A DNA stretch of 64,000 nucleotides from Spirodela intermedia (lineage: Eukaryota > Streptophyta > Magnoliopsida > Alismatales > Araceae): positions 1,913,501-1,977,500 of the forward strand of contig LR746281.1 in assembly GCA_902729315.2 (NCBI GenBank), given 5' to 3'. A program made the translations under genes and the position numbers. The notes under the pieces are model-generated. The model was not told where the DNA came from. It searched no databases and worked only from the letters and a program-made list of their open reading frames with translations. The number at the start of each line of letters is the position of its first letter. Position 1 is the stretch's first letter. Positions 37,601 through 47,811 of the stretch are shown here, one piece after another.

Positions 37601-38706
37601 TAACGAGGCCTACCCACAACCATTATAAAACCTGAAAATTAAGTCTCATCCATGGGTTTCAAGGTGTCTGGTGAGTATGGGCAGGCTCAAGACGGAAGAC
37701 CGAACCATGATAGCACATCAGAATAACTATCGTATCTGAACAATTTTACTGGGTTTAGGAACGGCCAATTAAATCCCAACCTTCCAATGCCAATTTTTTT
37801 GCAGGCAGTCCTTAAAGGCAGTCGACTACTCCTCATTAAGCTGTCAATTATTCAATTTTTAACTAAAAAGAAATCTCACACTACACATGATAGACTTTAT
37901 TCAATCTTCAAAGAAGTCCAAGACAAAGCATACCAGTATGCAAGATTCAGTCAATTTCTATTGACTACAAATTTAATGATTTTTTTGAAAAATAAATTAG
38001 CACCAAAAAGCAATTTGAAACTTAATAACAATATCAACGAAGCAGAATAAGATCACAAAGAAGTTACCTAGGATTTTAAAACTCCCAAACGTTTTTCCAT
38101 AAAACTGAATACGGATCAACCATCCAAAAAAATTTGCAGCTAATTTAATCTAAAATCACCATGTTTCGTCTTTGAACCAGGGGAAATGCCGCAGTTCCAT
38201 AAATACACTGCAAGATACGAACAGTAAAAACTGGAATAGTTGTCGATACTGGAGACTAGTAGGGAAGAAAATGGTCCTAAGGTTAGAATCACCATGAAGC
38301 ATTTACAGAAAAAAAAGTATTCAGTCATTGATGGGACAATTGGCATGCATTTCTTAATGTCGTATCAGAATCAGAGTATGGTCTCAAGATCCAATGGAAC
38401 TCCTTCTCCATTACCATCCATAAACATACCAAATCACGAGGGGTGACAAATCCTCGATTACCAAAGATAACTGTACGAAAGAGAGAAAAATAGCCCATTT
38501 CAAAGTATACATATGATATTATGAATAAAACTTCAATAAGGTCGAAAAAGCTTCTCAACATGTTGAAATATTGTATTCCTTTAACATGCCTGGTCGTGGG
38601 CTCTTTCATCATTGACCAGGCCTGCGCCAAAACACAATCAGAGATATAATCACAAACCACAACTAACAATCCATGTCCACCCAAATCAGACGCTAAGCTA
38701 TCTCCT
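34643..38706. other. Intergenic region between SEC16 and the LENG1-like gene
   Basis: The first few hundred bases are the SEC16 3' UTR. A tandem duplication lies at 35970-36213. The rest contains many short open frames with no domain I recognise and no splice pattern joining them, so I call no gene in this 4 kb. Confidence 0.45.
35970..36213. repeat. Tandem duplication, unit about 128 bp
   Basis: Copy 1 starts at 35970 and copy 2 at 36098; both begin ATGAGCTGA and share CGGATCTCAATTA, CAGATTTTT and TTGTTCAG-type blocks. Copy 2 lacks about 12 bases near its end. Read on the minus strand, both copies encode similar peptides (SSATE.EKS.RKLLIEIREE), so the duplicated piece may come from a coding sequence, possibly a transposon. 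Confidence 0.75.
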
Positions 38707-39369
38707 CTATCTCCTCGCTGATTTAAGAATCACCCGCTCCCGTTGCTTCTCTCGCATCTCTCTCTTCAATCTCTCCTCTCTAAGTTCTTCGATTGTCTTC
38801 TTTCTGCCTGCCTCCTTTCCTGAATCGCCCGCTCTCCCACGATTAGGACCACGCCCATCATCCTTCTCCTGGAAAGACTCTAGCACCATCGGTCGCGAAA
38901 GATACCATGGAGCCTTCACGCCTTTTCCAGCCACGCCATATCCCATCCTGTACTTTTCGTCCTCCGGCGAAATGACGACCGGACGATCCTCCCTCTTTCG
39001 TTTCGAATCCTTCCTGGAACCCTCGTCCCTCGCAGCGTTCGCCCGCCCATCTCTCTTCTCGTCCCTGCCGTTGGAGGACGCCTCCGATCCGACAATAGAC
39101 TGAAAATCCTGGAGCCCTTCGAAGAGGTTGATATGACCGGAATCCGACGCCGGGGCTGGGCGAGAGTGGGGGCCATCGCCGGTGAGGCCCCGGGCCTGGC
39201 GAAGCTGCTCGAGGCGGAACTCGGCGTCGCGGCGGCGAGAATCATCGCGCTTGATCTGCTCCTCGCGGGCCGCCTCCTCCTCGTCCTTGCGCACCTTCTC
39301 CCGGTTCTCGAAGTTGTACACGTTCCAGCGCTTCTGGGGCAGTATATTGAGCCCACCGTGCCCTCCCAT
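38707..39369 (-). CDS. LENG1: LENG1-like protein (leukocyte receptor cluster member 1 homolog) with CIR_N domain
   Basis: A single-exon gene of 220 residues. The N-terminus MGGHGGLNILPQKRWNVYN followed by a charged helix (REKVRKDEEEAAREEQ) is the CIR_N domain, found in several nuclear and splicing-related proteins. The middle is Arg/Asp/Ser-rich and disordered (RDEKRDGR, SKRKREDRP). The C-terminus holds the conserved segment GKGVKAPWYLSRP and a basic Arg/Glu helix ending KSARR. A nuclear RNA-processing role is inferred from the domain; the function in plants is not established to my knowledge. The frame is open to an upstream ATG at 39480, but the family start is MGGHGG at 39369 and the extra 37 residues look unconserved. 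A fourfold repeat begins about 140 bases upstream. Confidence 0.88.
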   Translation of the reverse strand: MGGHGGLNILPQKRWNVYNFENREKVRKDEEEAAREEQIKRDDSRRRDAEFRLEQLRQARGLTGDGPHSRPAPASDSGHINLFEGLQDFQSIVGSEASSNGRDEKRDGRANAARDEGSRKDSKRKREDRPVVISPEDEKYRMGYGVAGKGVKAPWYLSRPMVLESFQEKDDGRGPNRGRAGDSGKEAGRKKTIEELREERLKREMREKQRERVILKSARR

Positions 39370-40477
39370 CTCTGTGTGCTCCCTCCTCTTCGCCTCCGTA
39401 ACCCTAGATTTCTGGCCTGGGAGAGAAAAGGAAGCTCGAAGTCCCCGGTCGCAGGACACGGGGAATATATATATAAACATATATAGTTTGGGGTAGGGTT
39501 TTTCCAGAAATCCCCAAAAGGTTGTGTATATTGCGAAGACACTGGTATTGGATTAATTATATATAAGCCCCTCCCTAAGAAACTATTGCAGAAGTACTCT
39601 CTCTCGGAAAGCCCCAAAACATAACGCAGACTTGGAGGACAGTAATATAATCGTATATAAGCCTCTCTCCCTATTAATCTATTGGGGAAACACTCTCTCT
39701 CTATCTGCTTGAGCTTTTCTCTAGAAAACCCAAAACATTATGTATATTTGAAAACACATAATTATAAACGAACCCCTCTCTAAGAAAAAAAATCGACAAG
39801 CGGACATACCATCTCCTAGCTTGGGCTTTTTCTCTCGCAAACCCTAAACCAGCACGTATACTTGGAAGACACACATCTGTCTAATCATATGCAAACCTCC
39901 CCAAATAAGCTATTCCAGAATCTCTCTCTCTCTCTCTCTCTCTCTCTCCGATGTAGAAGGCAGAGGGACCAACGTGTGTTCAAATGGCCAAATGGGCTAA
40001 AAGGTTAACAGTGCCCAGTGCACAGCTCACCAGTTCCTTTGAGTCTGAAAGCCATCATATTTGGGCCGTTGACTCTCATGAAGAGGACTTCAAGGGAAGA
40101 AATACTAATCATAATAGATAATTTGTCAGGGGAAGAGAATCATCAAGGAAAGCAAACCCAATACCCTGAATCCACAAAAGATAATTAGAGAACACGTCAT
40201 GGAAAGTAAACCCATGGCTCTAAATAAGCTGCAAATAATAAGTCCATTCGTTGACCCTGATTGAGTTCAAGACAGCCTAAATGCCCTCGTGGGTTGCATA
40301 AATGGAAAGGCAAATTGTAGACAAACCGAATGAACAAGCTCTAAACTCAGGGTGAGTGAGTGGGTCATACACTTCGCCATTGAATCAGGAAGCTGAGGTT
40401 GATCATGAATAGATGAAGGCGAAACATGGTAGAAACCCATATAACACATCAGATTTGATCCATATGTGTATCATAAT
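39370..40477. other. Upstream region of the LENG1-like gene, to the 5' LTR of the copia element
   Basis: It holds the LENG1-like promoter with the fourfold repeat (39508-39945) and a CT run at about 39919-39948. A telo-box-like AAACCCTAAACC lies at 39839-39850. From 39950 to the LTR I see no gene. Confidence 0.5.
39508..39945. repeat. Four imperfect tandem copies of a ~110-bp unit upstream of the LENG1-like gene
   Basis: Copies are anchored at CCCAAAA-type motifs at about 39512, 39612, 39729 and 39842, giving periods of about 100, 117 and 113 bp. Each copy continues with a GTATA-TTG-AAGACAC-like block, then an AATCATATATAAGCC-like block, CTCCCTAA, a CTATT-CAGA block and a CTCTCTC end. The copies are diverged from one another. 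The last copy carries the telo-box AAACCCTAAACC. Confidence 0.75.
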
Positions 40478-41123
40478 TGTTGGCTATGTCAGTCCATCAT
40501 GGCTGACCCATTCGGGAGACATGCCAGAGAAGCTCTCTCGTCTCAACTATTGGGGAGATGTGAGAGAGAGCTACCGTTTGACTCACTCATGAGGCGTGCG
40601 AGGAGTAAGGAGGGCGGTGACGTAGTAGTCATGTCAACCCTTATGAACCATTCCGGGGGTTGTGTAGAGAGAGAGAGAGAGAGAATGGTTGTAGCCGTCA
40701 CATCCAAGATGTGTGGGCATAACTGCACATGAATCGAGTTGCTTCTTTTTAGGGAGTGGTTATCTTTTCTTATTTTCTATAAATAGGACATATATTTTCT
40801 TTTTTTTAGAACAACATACAACTATTTTCTCTTTTGAATTTATTTTTTCTCTCCATCAACTCTATTTCTCTTCTTGGCATCTTCTCTCTCTTCTATTATA
40901 AGTAAAATCTTTATAAAAGGAGAGAAGAGTTCATTATTAACTCTTAAGTGTGTGAGTCATCTCGACGACATTAAGACATGGATTATAGGTACTTGATGGA
41001 AGTCTTGTTCTCATTAAGATTCTTGATAGCTTGGTGATTTTTCTTCTATTTATTTTCATTGATATCTAAAAATTGAGTTTTCGTTGTTATTGTGATCATG
41101 TGCTTACATATTTTTCTCCTACA
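40478..41123 (+). repeat. 5' LTR of the copia element
   Basis: 646 bp, TG...CA ends. It aligns along its length with the 3' LTR, and both carry the GTCAGTCCATCATG block near the start. The two differ at many positions, indicating an old insertion. It contains a short GA run and TA-rich promoter-like DNA. Confidence 0.88.
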
Positions 41124-41164
41124 AGTGATATCAAAATATTAGTTTGATTAGTTTTAGATTTATT

Positions 41165-44100
41165 ATGACTTTCAAGGTGCATACTAACATTGAGAAGTTG
41201 GATAATTTTTTTAACTTTAATATTTAGAAGCATTGTGTGTATGATGTGTTATTTCAGACTTGCTTGTATAAGACTTTGGATGGTCCAAAGTTAAATAAGA
41301 TCAGTGCTGATGATTGAAAGATAATAAAAAATAAAGTTGGAGATTTTGTTCGTACATGTCTATTTGATTAGATTCTTTAGTAAGTCATGGATGAATATAA
41401 TCCAAAAGAACTCTAGAAGAAGTTGGAGAAATAATGAGCCTAAAGTCGATGATGAGTAAATTAATATTAAAGAGAAAACTATTTGGGTTACACATGTCAA
41501 ATGGAAATAATTTAACATCACATATTTATTATTTTAATCAATTATTGAATGACTTGCTTCATATGGAATTAGATTTTTCTAATGAGAACAAAGTTATTAT
41601 TCTGTTTGTTTCTCTCCTTGATTAATATGATTATATTGTTACGACCTTATTGCATAATAATACAACACTTATTTTTGAAGATGTTATTAATTCATTGATG
41701 GAATATTATCATCGAAAGAAAGATGTTAGTGAGGCTCAAGTGTCAATTCAAGTATTATCATTGAAAGATTTATATATAAATGGTAAAAGAGAATGTGAAA
41801 GATAAAAGGAGAAATGATCTTCAGAAGACAAGAAGAGTCAATTCAAGTCACAAATAAATTAATTGAAAAACTAAACTTGTCACAAGTGTCATAAGAAGGA
41901 ACACTTATGAAGAAATTGTCTGAAGAATTGGAATGATAAGACAACAGAAATTAAATTTAGTTCGGCTAATGTTGCAAAAGTTAAGGACAAAGAACATGGT
42001 GAAGTCTATTTTGAACTTATTGTAACTGAAGAGTTGTCGAACACATGAATTCTTGATACTAGTTGTTCATATCATATATGTCCTAATGTTGACTAGTTTG
42101 ACTCATACAAGAGTACAACGAGAGTTGTTTCTATGAGAAACAAAATGGCTTGTGATGTTGTGGACATTGATTCGGTGAAGGTTCAGATGTTTGACGGAGT
42201 GATTCAAGAGTTTGGAAATATTTGTCATGTTCTAATATAACACAAAAATCTGATTTCGTTTTAAGTATTGAAAGCGGATGGATATTACTTCAAATGAGAG
42301 AATGGGATCCTCAAGATTATAAAGGGATCGCTTGTCGTGATAAAATGAAGATGTCAATGAGTGAATATTTATAAACTTGAGAGGAGTATTGTTGTAGGTG
42401 AAGCTTGTGTTGCAACACTGAATGATTTCATGATTGATGACACACTTTTATGGCACTTGCGATTAGGTCATATAAGTGAAATATGTATATAAAAGCTACA
42501 TGCACGAGGATTGCTATTTGGTGTGAAAACTTACAAATTAAATTTTTACAAGTACTGTCTTATGAGAAAATAGTGCAAAGTGACATTCAAGGCAACGAAG
42601 TATGTACTGGATTATGTTCATTTAGATGTGTGTAATCTGGTTGATGTGATATCGATAGGTGGTGCTTGATATTTTCTGACCTTTGTTGATAATTTTTCTA
42701 AGAAAGTTTGAGTATTCTTCTGAAAACACAAGTCTAAAATATTTACAAAGTTTAAGACTTAGTATACGAAGGTGGAGAATTAGACGGGGAGGAAGATTAA
42801 AGTTCTGCAGATTAACAATGATATATAATTTAAGAATTCTAAATTTGATGAGTTTTTGTGAACATGATATTCAACGTCATTATACAATGAAGAAGACTTC
42901 GTAACAGAATGGTGTTGTTGAGTGGATGAGCTGCACAAATTATTGATAGAGCACGATGTTTACAGCTGAATGTCGACTTGTCTAAAAAAAATGGGCGAAA
43001 GTTGTGAATATAGCAACTTATTTGATGAATAGATCACTAAATTTTGCTCTTGATGGAAAGGTTATTGAAGAGGTATGGATTGAAAATTCTATTGACTATT
43101 CAAATTTACATATATTTAGATGTCCATGATATGTTTTTATACCTATTGATGAGAAATCGAAGTTGAATTCAAAGTTGAAGAAATGTATATTCTTGGGCTA
43201 TAACACTGACGTGAAAGGATATTGACTTTGGGATTCAAAGGCGAAGAAAATTATTTTTAGTAGGGATGTGATTTTCAATAAAGATTACATATTGAAGTCT
43301 TTTTTTATAGAGCAAAAGGTTTAGGAATCAAATGATACTCGAGTTGTAGACAGAACAAGACTGAAGGTGGAGATTGTGTAAAATCTTTCTACTTTTGTTA
43401 TGAATGAAAATCGAGTTGTAGAATCATCAGATGTTCTTGATTATATTTCTACTAGATGAAGTAGACATAAAGTAAAGCCTCCTACTTATCTCGATGATTA
43501 CGTTGTATTTACATATAAATTTTTCAAAAGATGACAAGCCCATAACTTTTTAGGAGGCAATTAGTTGTCATGAAAAAGAGAAGTGGATGCATGTAATGTG
43601 TGAAGAGTGAGCATCCTTAGACAAGAACCATACTAGGGAATTGGTGAATTTTTTTACATGAAAGTGAGTTATTAAGTACAAATGGGTGTACAAGAAAAAG
43701 TCATCGATGATTGATGGTGATCAGTCTCAATACAAGGCAAGGTTTATTACAAAAGGCTTTACACAAAAGTAAGGGATTGATTATACAAAGATCTTTTCAC
43801 CTGTTGTGAAGCACACGTCTATTCGTTTAGTGTTAGTTATTGTCGCATATAGAAATATAGAGCTTGAGCAATTGGACGTGAAGATGACATTCCTTCATAG
43901 AGATTTGGAGGAGACTATTTACAGACATCACTTAAAAGGTTTTATTGTGCAGGGGTCAAGGCAATGATATAAGAAGTTTGACTTTTATGTGTTGAAGATT
44001 GACTATACGAGGTGTGATTTTGACTATTGTGTTTATATGAGAGCTTGTGATGATGATTTTCTAATTATTTTGATGCTCTATGTTGATGATATATTTATTG

Positions 44101-45050
44101 TTTCAAAGAATTCACATGAGATTACTAGATTGAATGTATTATTAGGAAAGAAATTTGACATAAAGAATCTTAGTGTGGCAAAAAAAAATCTTGGTATGAA
44201 GATCCATAGAGACCGAGAGTTAGGTTAGCTATAGTTGACTTAGAAGAGTTATCTTTTTAAGGTGTTAGATTTGTATAGTATGAGTAATGCTAAAGTAGTG
44301 AGCACTCTTCTAGTTAGTCATTTCAGATTATCTATTACTCAGTGTACAATATATAAGGAAAATATTACTAAAATTAAACAAAATTCTTATGTTAGTGTTG
44401 TTGGTTCTCTCATGTATGCTATGATCTATACTATATCAGATATTGTTCATGCAATTAGGCTTGTAAGTAGGATTATGAGCAATCTAAGAAAGAAGCATTA
44501 GAGTGTAGTAAGTGGATTCTTCGATATCTAAAAGGTTATTTAGATTTCAGAATCCATTTTGATTAGCAAAATTATCTTTCTATTGTTGACTTTGTTGATG
44601 CAGATTTTGTCGGGAATTTAAATCATCAAAAATCTACGACAAGATGTGTTTTTATTATGTCTAGTGGACTTGTTAGTTGAAAGTCTATACTTCAAACTAT
44701 TGTTGTATTATCTACAATTAAGGCATAGTACATGATAGTTATTGAAGCGACAAAAGAAGCCTTATGGTTGAAAGGATTATTAAATGAACTTGAGATTGGA
44801 CAAAGTGAAGTAACTCTATATTATGACAGTCAAAGTACTATTTGTTTAACAAAAAATCAGGTTTATCATACACAATCAAAGTATACTGATGTGTGTATCA
44901 CAAGATCTATGAGTTGAGGAATTATGGAGATATCTCTTTCAAAAAAGTTCACACAAAAGAAAATGCTATTGATATATTGACGAAAGTTGTCACATTGGAG
45001 AAGTTCAAATATTGTTTAAATTTGATTCATATTGTAGGTACCTTATAGAA
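41165..45050 (+). pseudogene. Decayed gag-pol reading frame of the copia element
   Basis: Recognisable pieces occur in several frames: gag start MTFKV at ~41166, a zinc knuckle of the form CX2CX4HX4C broken by TGA, a protease DTSCSYH segment, integrase pieces, reverse transcriptase FSPVVKHTSIR and LMLYVDDIFIV, and RNase H EATKEALWLKGLLNELE. Stop codons commonly stand where CAA, CAG, CGA or TGG is expected, which is C-to-T or G-to-A change. No frame is intact. Confidence 0.85.
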
Positions 45051-45116
45051 GGTGGAGAACTTGCAATATAGATGGACGTCGACTTTAGGTGTAATGATGG
45101 CTGTCAAAGTAGAGTT

Positions 45117-45759
45117 TGTTGACAATGTCAGTCCATCATGACTAACATGTTCAAGAGACATGCTAAAGGAGCTTTCTCATCTCAACCGTTCGAGAGACGT
45201 GAGAGAGAACTCTTATGTCTGACTCACTCGAGAGACGTGCAAGGAGTAAGGGGGGCGGTGACATAGTAGTCAAGTTGACCTTTATGACCTATTCTGAGGG
45301 TCGTGTAAAGAGAGAGAGAGGGTGATTGCAACTGTCACATCTTAGATGTGTGGACACTACTACACGTGGATCGAGATGTCTTCATTTAGAAAATGGTTAT
45401 CTTTTCCTATTTTCTATAAATATGACATGTATTTCCTCTTTTTTGAGAATGATAGACGACTATTTTCTCTCTTAAATTTATTCTCTCTCTCCATCAACTC
45501 TATTCCTCTTTTTGACATCTTCTCTCTCTTCTATTACAGATGAAGTCCTTATAGAAGGAGAGAAGAGTCCATTGTTGACTCTTGAATGTGAGTCATCTCA
45601 AGGGCATTAAAACTTAGATTAAAAGTACTTGGTGGAAGTCTTGTTCTCATCATGATTCTTAATAACTTAGTGATTTCTCTTTTATTTGTCCTCATAGATA
45701 TTTAGAAATTGAATTTTCACTGTTATTGTGATCATGTGCTTATATATTTTTCTCTTACA
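45117..45759 (+). repeat. 3' LTR of the copia element
   Basis: 643 bp, matching the 5' LTR from TGTTG to TTACA. Its start is set by the first base shared with the 5' LTR. Confidence 0.88.
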
Positions 45760-46599
45760 ATAACCTATCATAATAGTTTTTCTTTGGGGGGGAGGGATTT
45801 TACATTTCTTCCCTAAATAAGAAGAAAAAGAGTCATTTCCATCAAACACTCTATTACCCTAGGATATGCCAAGACAATTCAGCCATTATATCTAGATTCA
45901 TCTCCCTCTTTTGCTTCATCATCATCATCATCAGGTTTCTTTTGTTCTAATACATATTTGATCCATATGTATGAGAACTCTGAAGTTTTTCTCTGAATAT
46001 TGGCATCAATATGATTGTACACTAGATTAAGGCCGGACAGTCCCAAACTATGGGGGAAGCTCATGAACCTATGGATGAAAGCTTAAAGGAGAACTCTGAA
46101 CATATGTACTGCATCAAATCTGCTGCAATGGTCAATGACAAACTTGCTCAATTTCTCAAAGCTGCATGTAAGGTTTGTGCCATCACACTCTGACCAAGGT
46201 GAAAGAATGGTCACCGGAAGGTGAGCAGGTTGTGCTCACCTGAAAATTTTCAGAAGCAGAAGGGAGAAAACAGAAGATCGGGAATGAGAGAAGTGATATG
46301 AGAAAACTGACCATTTCTGAACAAAGTAATCGTTCGTGAATCTAATAGAGTTATGGCATGCAAAACCGGAAATGAGAGACGGTGAATGGATTTCTATTCC
46401 ATCTATGGCTAATGTTAGATATCTCTTCCCCTTTTCCACCAAGCCTGCAATTCAGAATACAGTACAGAAGGGTGCGAAACGATGCCACTGTTCCCAGTGG
46501 AAAGCAGGGTCGGTGCCATCAAAACTGAGACTCGAAGCCTACATTAGGGCTCAGAGATTAGAATGGGAAGGAAGAATCCGAATCAGAGAAACGCCTCCC
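45760..46599. other. Intergenic DNA between the copia element and the 57-residue protein gene
   Basis: The last few hundred bases are probably the 3' UTR of the minus-strand small gene. I see no other gene; short frames on both strands are unconvincing. Confidence 0.4.
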
Positions 46600-46773
46600 C
46601 TAATTGTCGTCGTCGCCCCTCTTGCCCTTGCGGTAAGACTCCTCGTAGTGCTTGGCCACGGCGACGCCGAAATCCACGAGCTTCTTGATGTTGGGGACGT
46701 CGTAATTCTGAGACACGTAGATGCCGAAGGTGGTGCCGACCAGGAACGAAAAACAGCTCCTGATCAATCCCAT
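46600..46773 (-). CDS. Conserved 57-residue plant protein with one probable membrane segment
   Basis: A short single-exon frame, MGLIRSCFSFLVGTTFGIYV at the start and a basic then acidic tail ending DDDN, with a TAG at 46600-46602. Residues 5-20 form a hydrophobic, probably membrane-spanning stretch. SQNYDVPNIKKL follows, then an amphipathic segment and a Lys/Arg-rich tail. I recall similar short proteins of this pattern in other plants, annotated only as hypothetical or transmembrane proteins. The function is unknown; a mitochondrial or ER membrane location is possible. Its 5' UTR runs upstream past 46780, perhaps with an intron. It is divergent from NDUFB8. Confidence 0.72.
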   Translation of the reverse strand: MGLIRSCFSFLVGTTFGIYVSQNYDVPNIKKLVDFGVAVAKHYEESYRKGKRGDDDN

Positions 46774-47811
46774 CGGCAATCCCTACTCCCCTCGCCTCCC
46801 TCACTCCGATCCTCCCCCGATCTGTTCACCGCAAGCTCGGGTCAGCTAGGGTTCTGCCGATCATGGAAGAAGGTACGCTCCCATGTCCAAAAGGGACATA
46901 GGAAGGGGAATCGACGACGAATCTAGAATGAACCACCGCGGATTTACCATCGCCGCTGCAATCGCCGCGGCATATCGCTCACCTTCAAAGCCGATCTTCC
47001 CGTGTCTCCGCCGCTTCCACTGAAACCCTCCGCGCCGACGGCAGACGCCGTCGCAGAACTTCCCCTTGCTCGCTTTTTCCGCACCAGATGGAGAGCTTCA
47101 AGAGAAGGCGCCAAGTGCATCTAGAAGAATCTCCACATCTAATACGATCATCTGAAACCTGTTTAGACTCTGGACACATCCACAATATCTGACGATTTAC
47201 GGCCGTTATATGAGGTTAATAACTTTCACGATGACTTATTATAATTTTTAAAATCCTAATTTAAGTAATTATTTATCATATTACATTTTTTTCTTTGTAG
47301 GCTTTCAAATTTGGGTGTACACGCATTAAATGTAGGGTTTTTATCAAATAATCACCATAATATAATATTCCATCTAATTAAATTTATTATTTCATTTTTT
47401 AAAAATTCAAGTTATATCGCATAATATTTACAATACAACAGTGATAATTTAAAGTTGTAGATTTTTATTATGATTAATCAAATTAACTGGCGTATACTAG
47501 TAATAATCATACTCCATTTTTTTTCTATATGCGTTTTTAATAATCATGTGCCATATTTTTTTATCATCTGCTTGAATTTTATTTTTAGAAATATTCAAGT
47601 TTTATTGAATAATATTTTCAAATATTTGTTCTTATTTTTCAGGGCCGGTTATTCTTATTAATTTGATTTACACCAGGTTTTATTGGTCATATAACTAATT
47701 AGTCGAGAGGGGACGAGGGGCGGGGGCGGGGGCGGGGGCGTGAAGGGAAGAAGTGGTAGCCGGTGACAGGCCATTACCAGATACCTGGAAGGAACAGAGA
47801 AGGGAGGAGAT
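46774..47811. other. Region between the divergent small gene and NDUFB8
   Basis: The first ~400 bases are GC-rich and probably the 5' UTR and promoter of the minus-strand gene. From 47215 to 47695 the DNA is AT-rich. A G-rich block (47717-47738) then precedes NDUFB8. Confidence 0.45.
47717..47738 (+). promoter_or_regulatory. G-quadruplex-forming motif upstream of NDUFB8
   Basis: Four G runs of 4, 5, 5 and 5 bases are separated by single C bases, ending 73 bases before the ATG. This fits the classical G4 pattern with one-base loops. Whether it lies in the promoter or the 5' UTR is unknown. Confidence 0.6.

Larger units (their letters stand above)
40478..45759 (+). mobile_element. Ty1/copia LTR retrotransposon, complete in outline, coding region destroyed
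   Basis: A 5.28-kb element with two LTRs (40478-41123 and 45117-45759) that start TGTTG and end TTACA or CTACA. The flanks ATAAT (40473-40477) and ATAAC (45760-45764) match at 4 of 5 bases, as an aged 5-bp target duplication would. A primer-binding site for initiator tRNA-Met lies at 41126-41137, with four transitions from the usual TGGTATCAGAGC. Domains follow the copia order: gag with a CCHC knuckle (~41876), protease (~42055), integrase (~42480-43260), reverse transcriptase (~43560-44220; LYVDDIFIV at ~44080) and RNase H (~44580-44960). Many in-frame stops show it is dead. Confidence 0.92.

Noticed and set aside
38707-39480. LENG1-like protein starting at the ATG at 39480
   Set aside because: The first 37 residues look unconserved, and the family's MGGHGG start lies at 39369.
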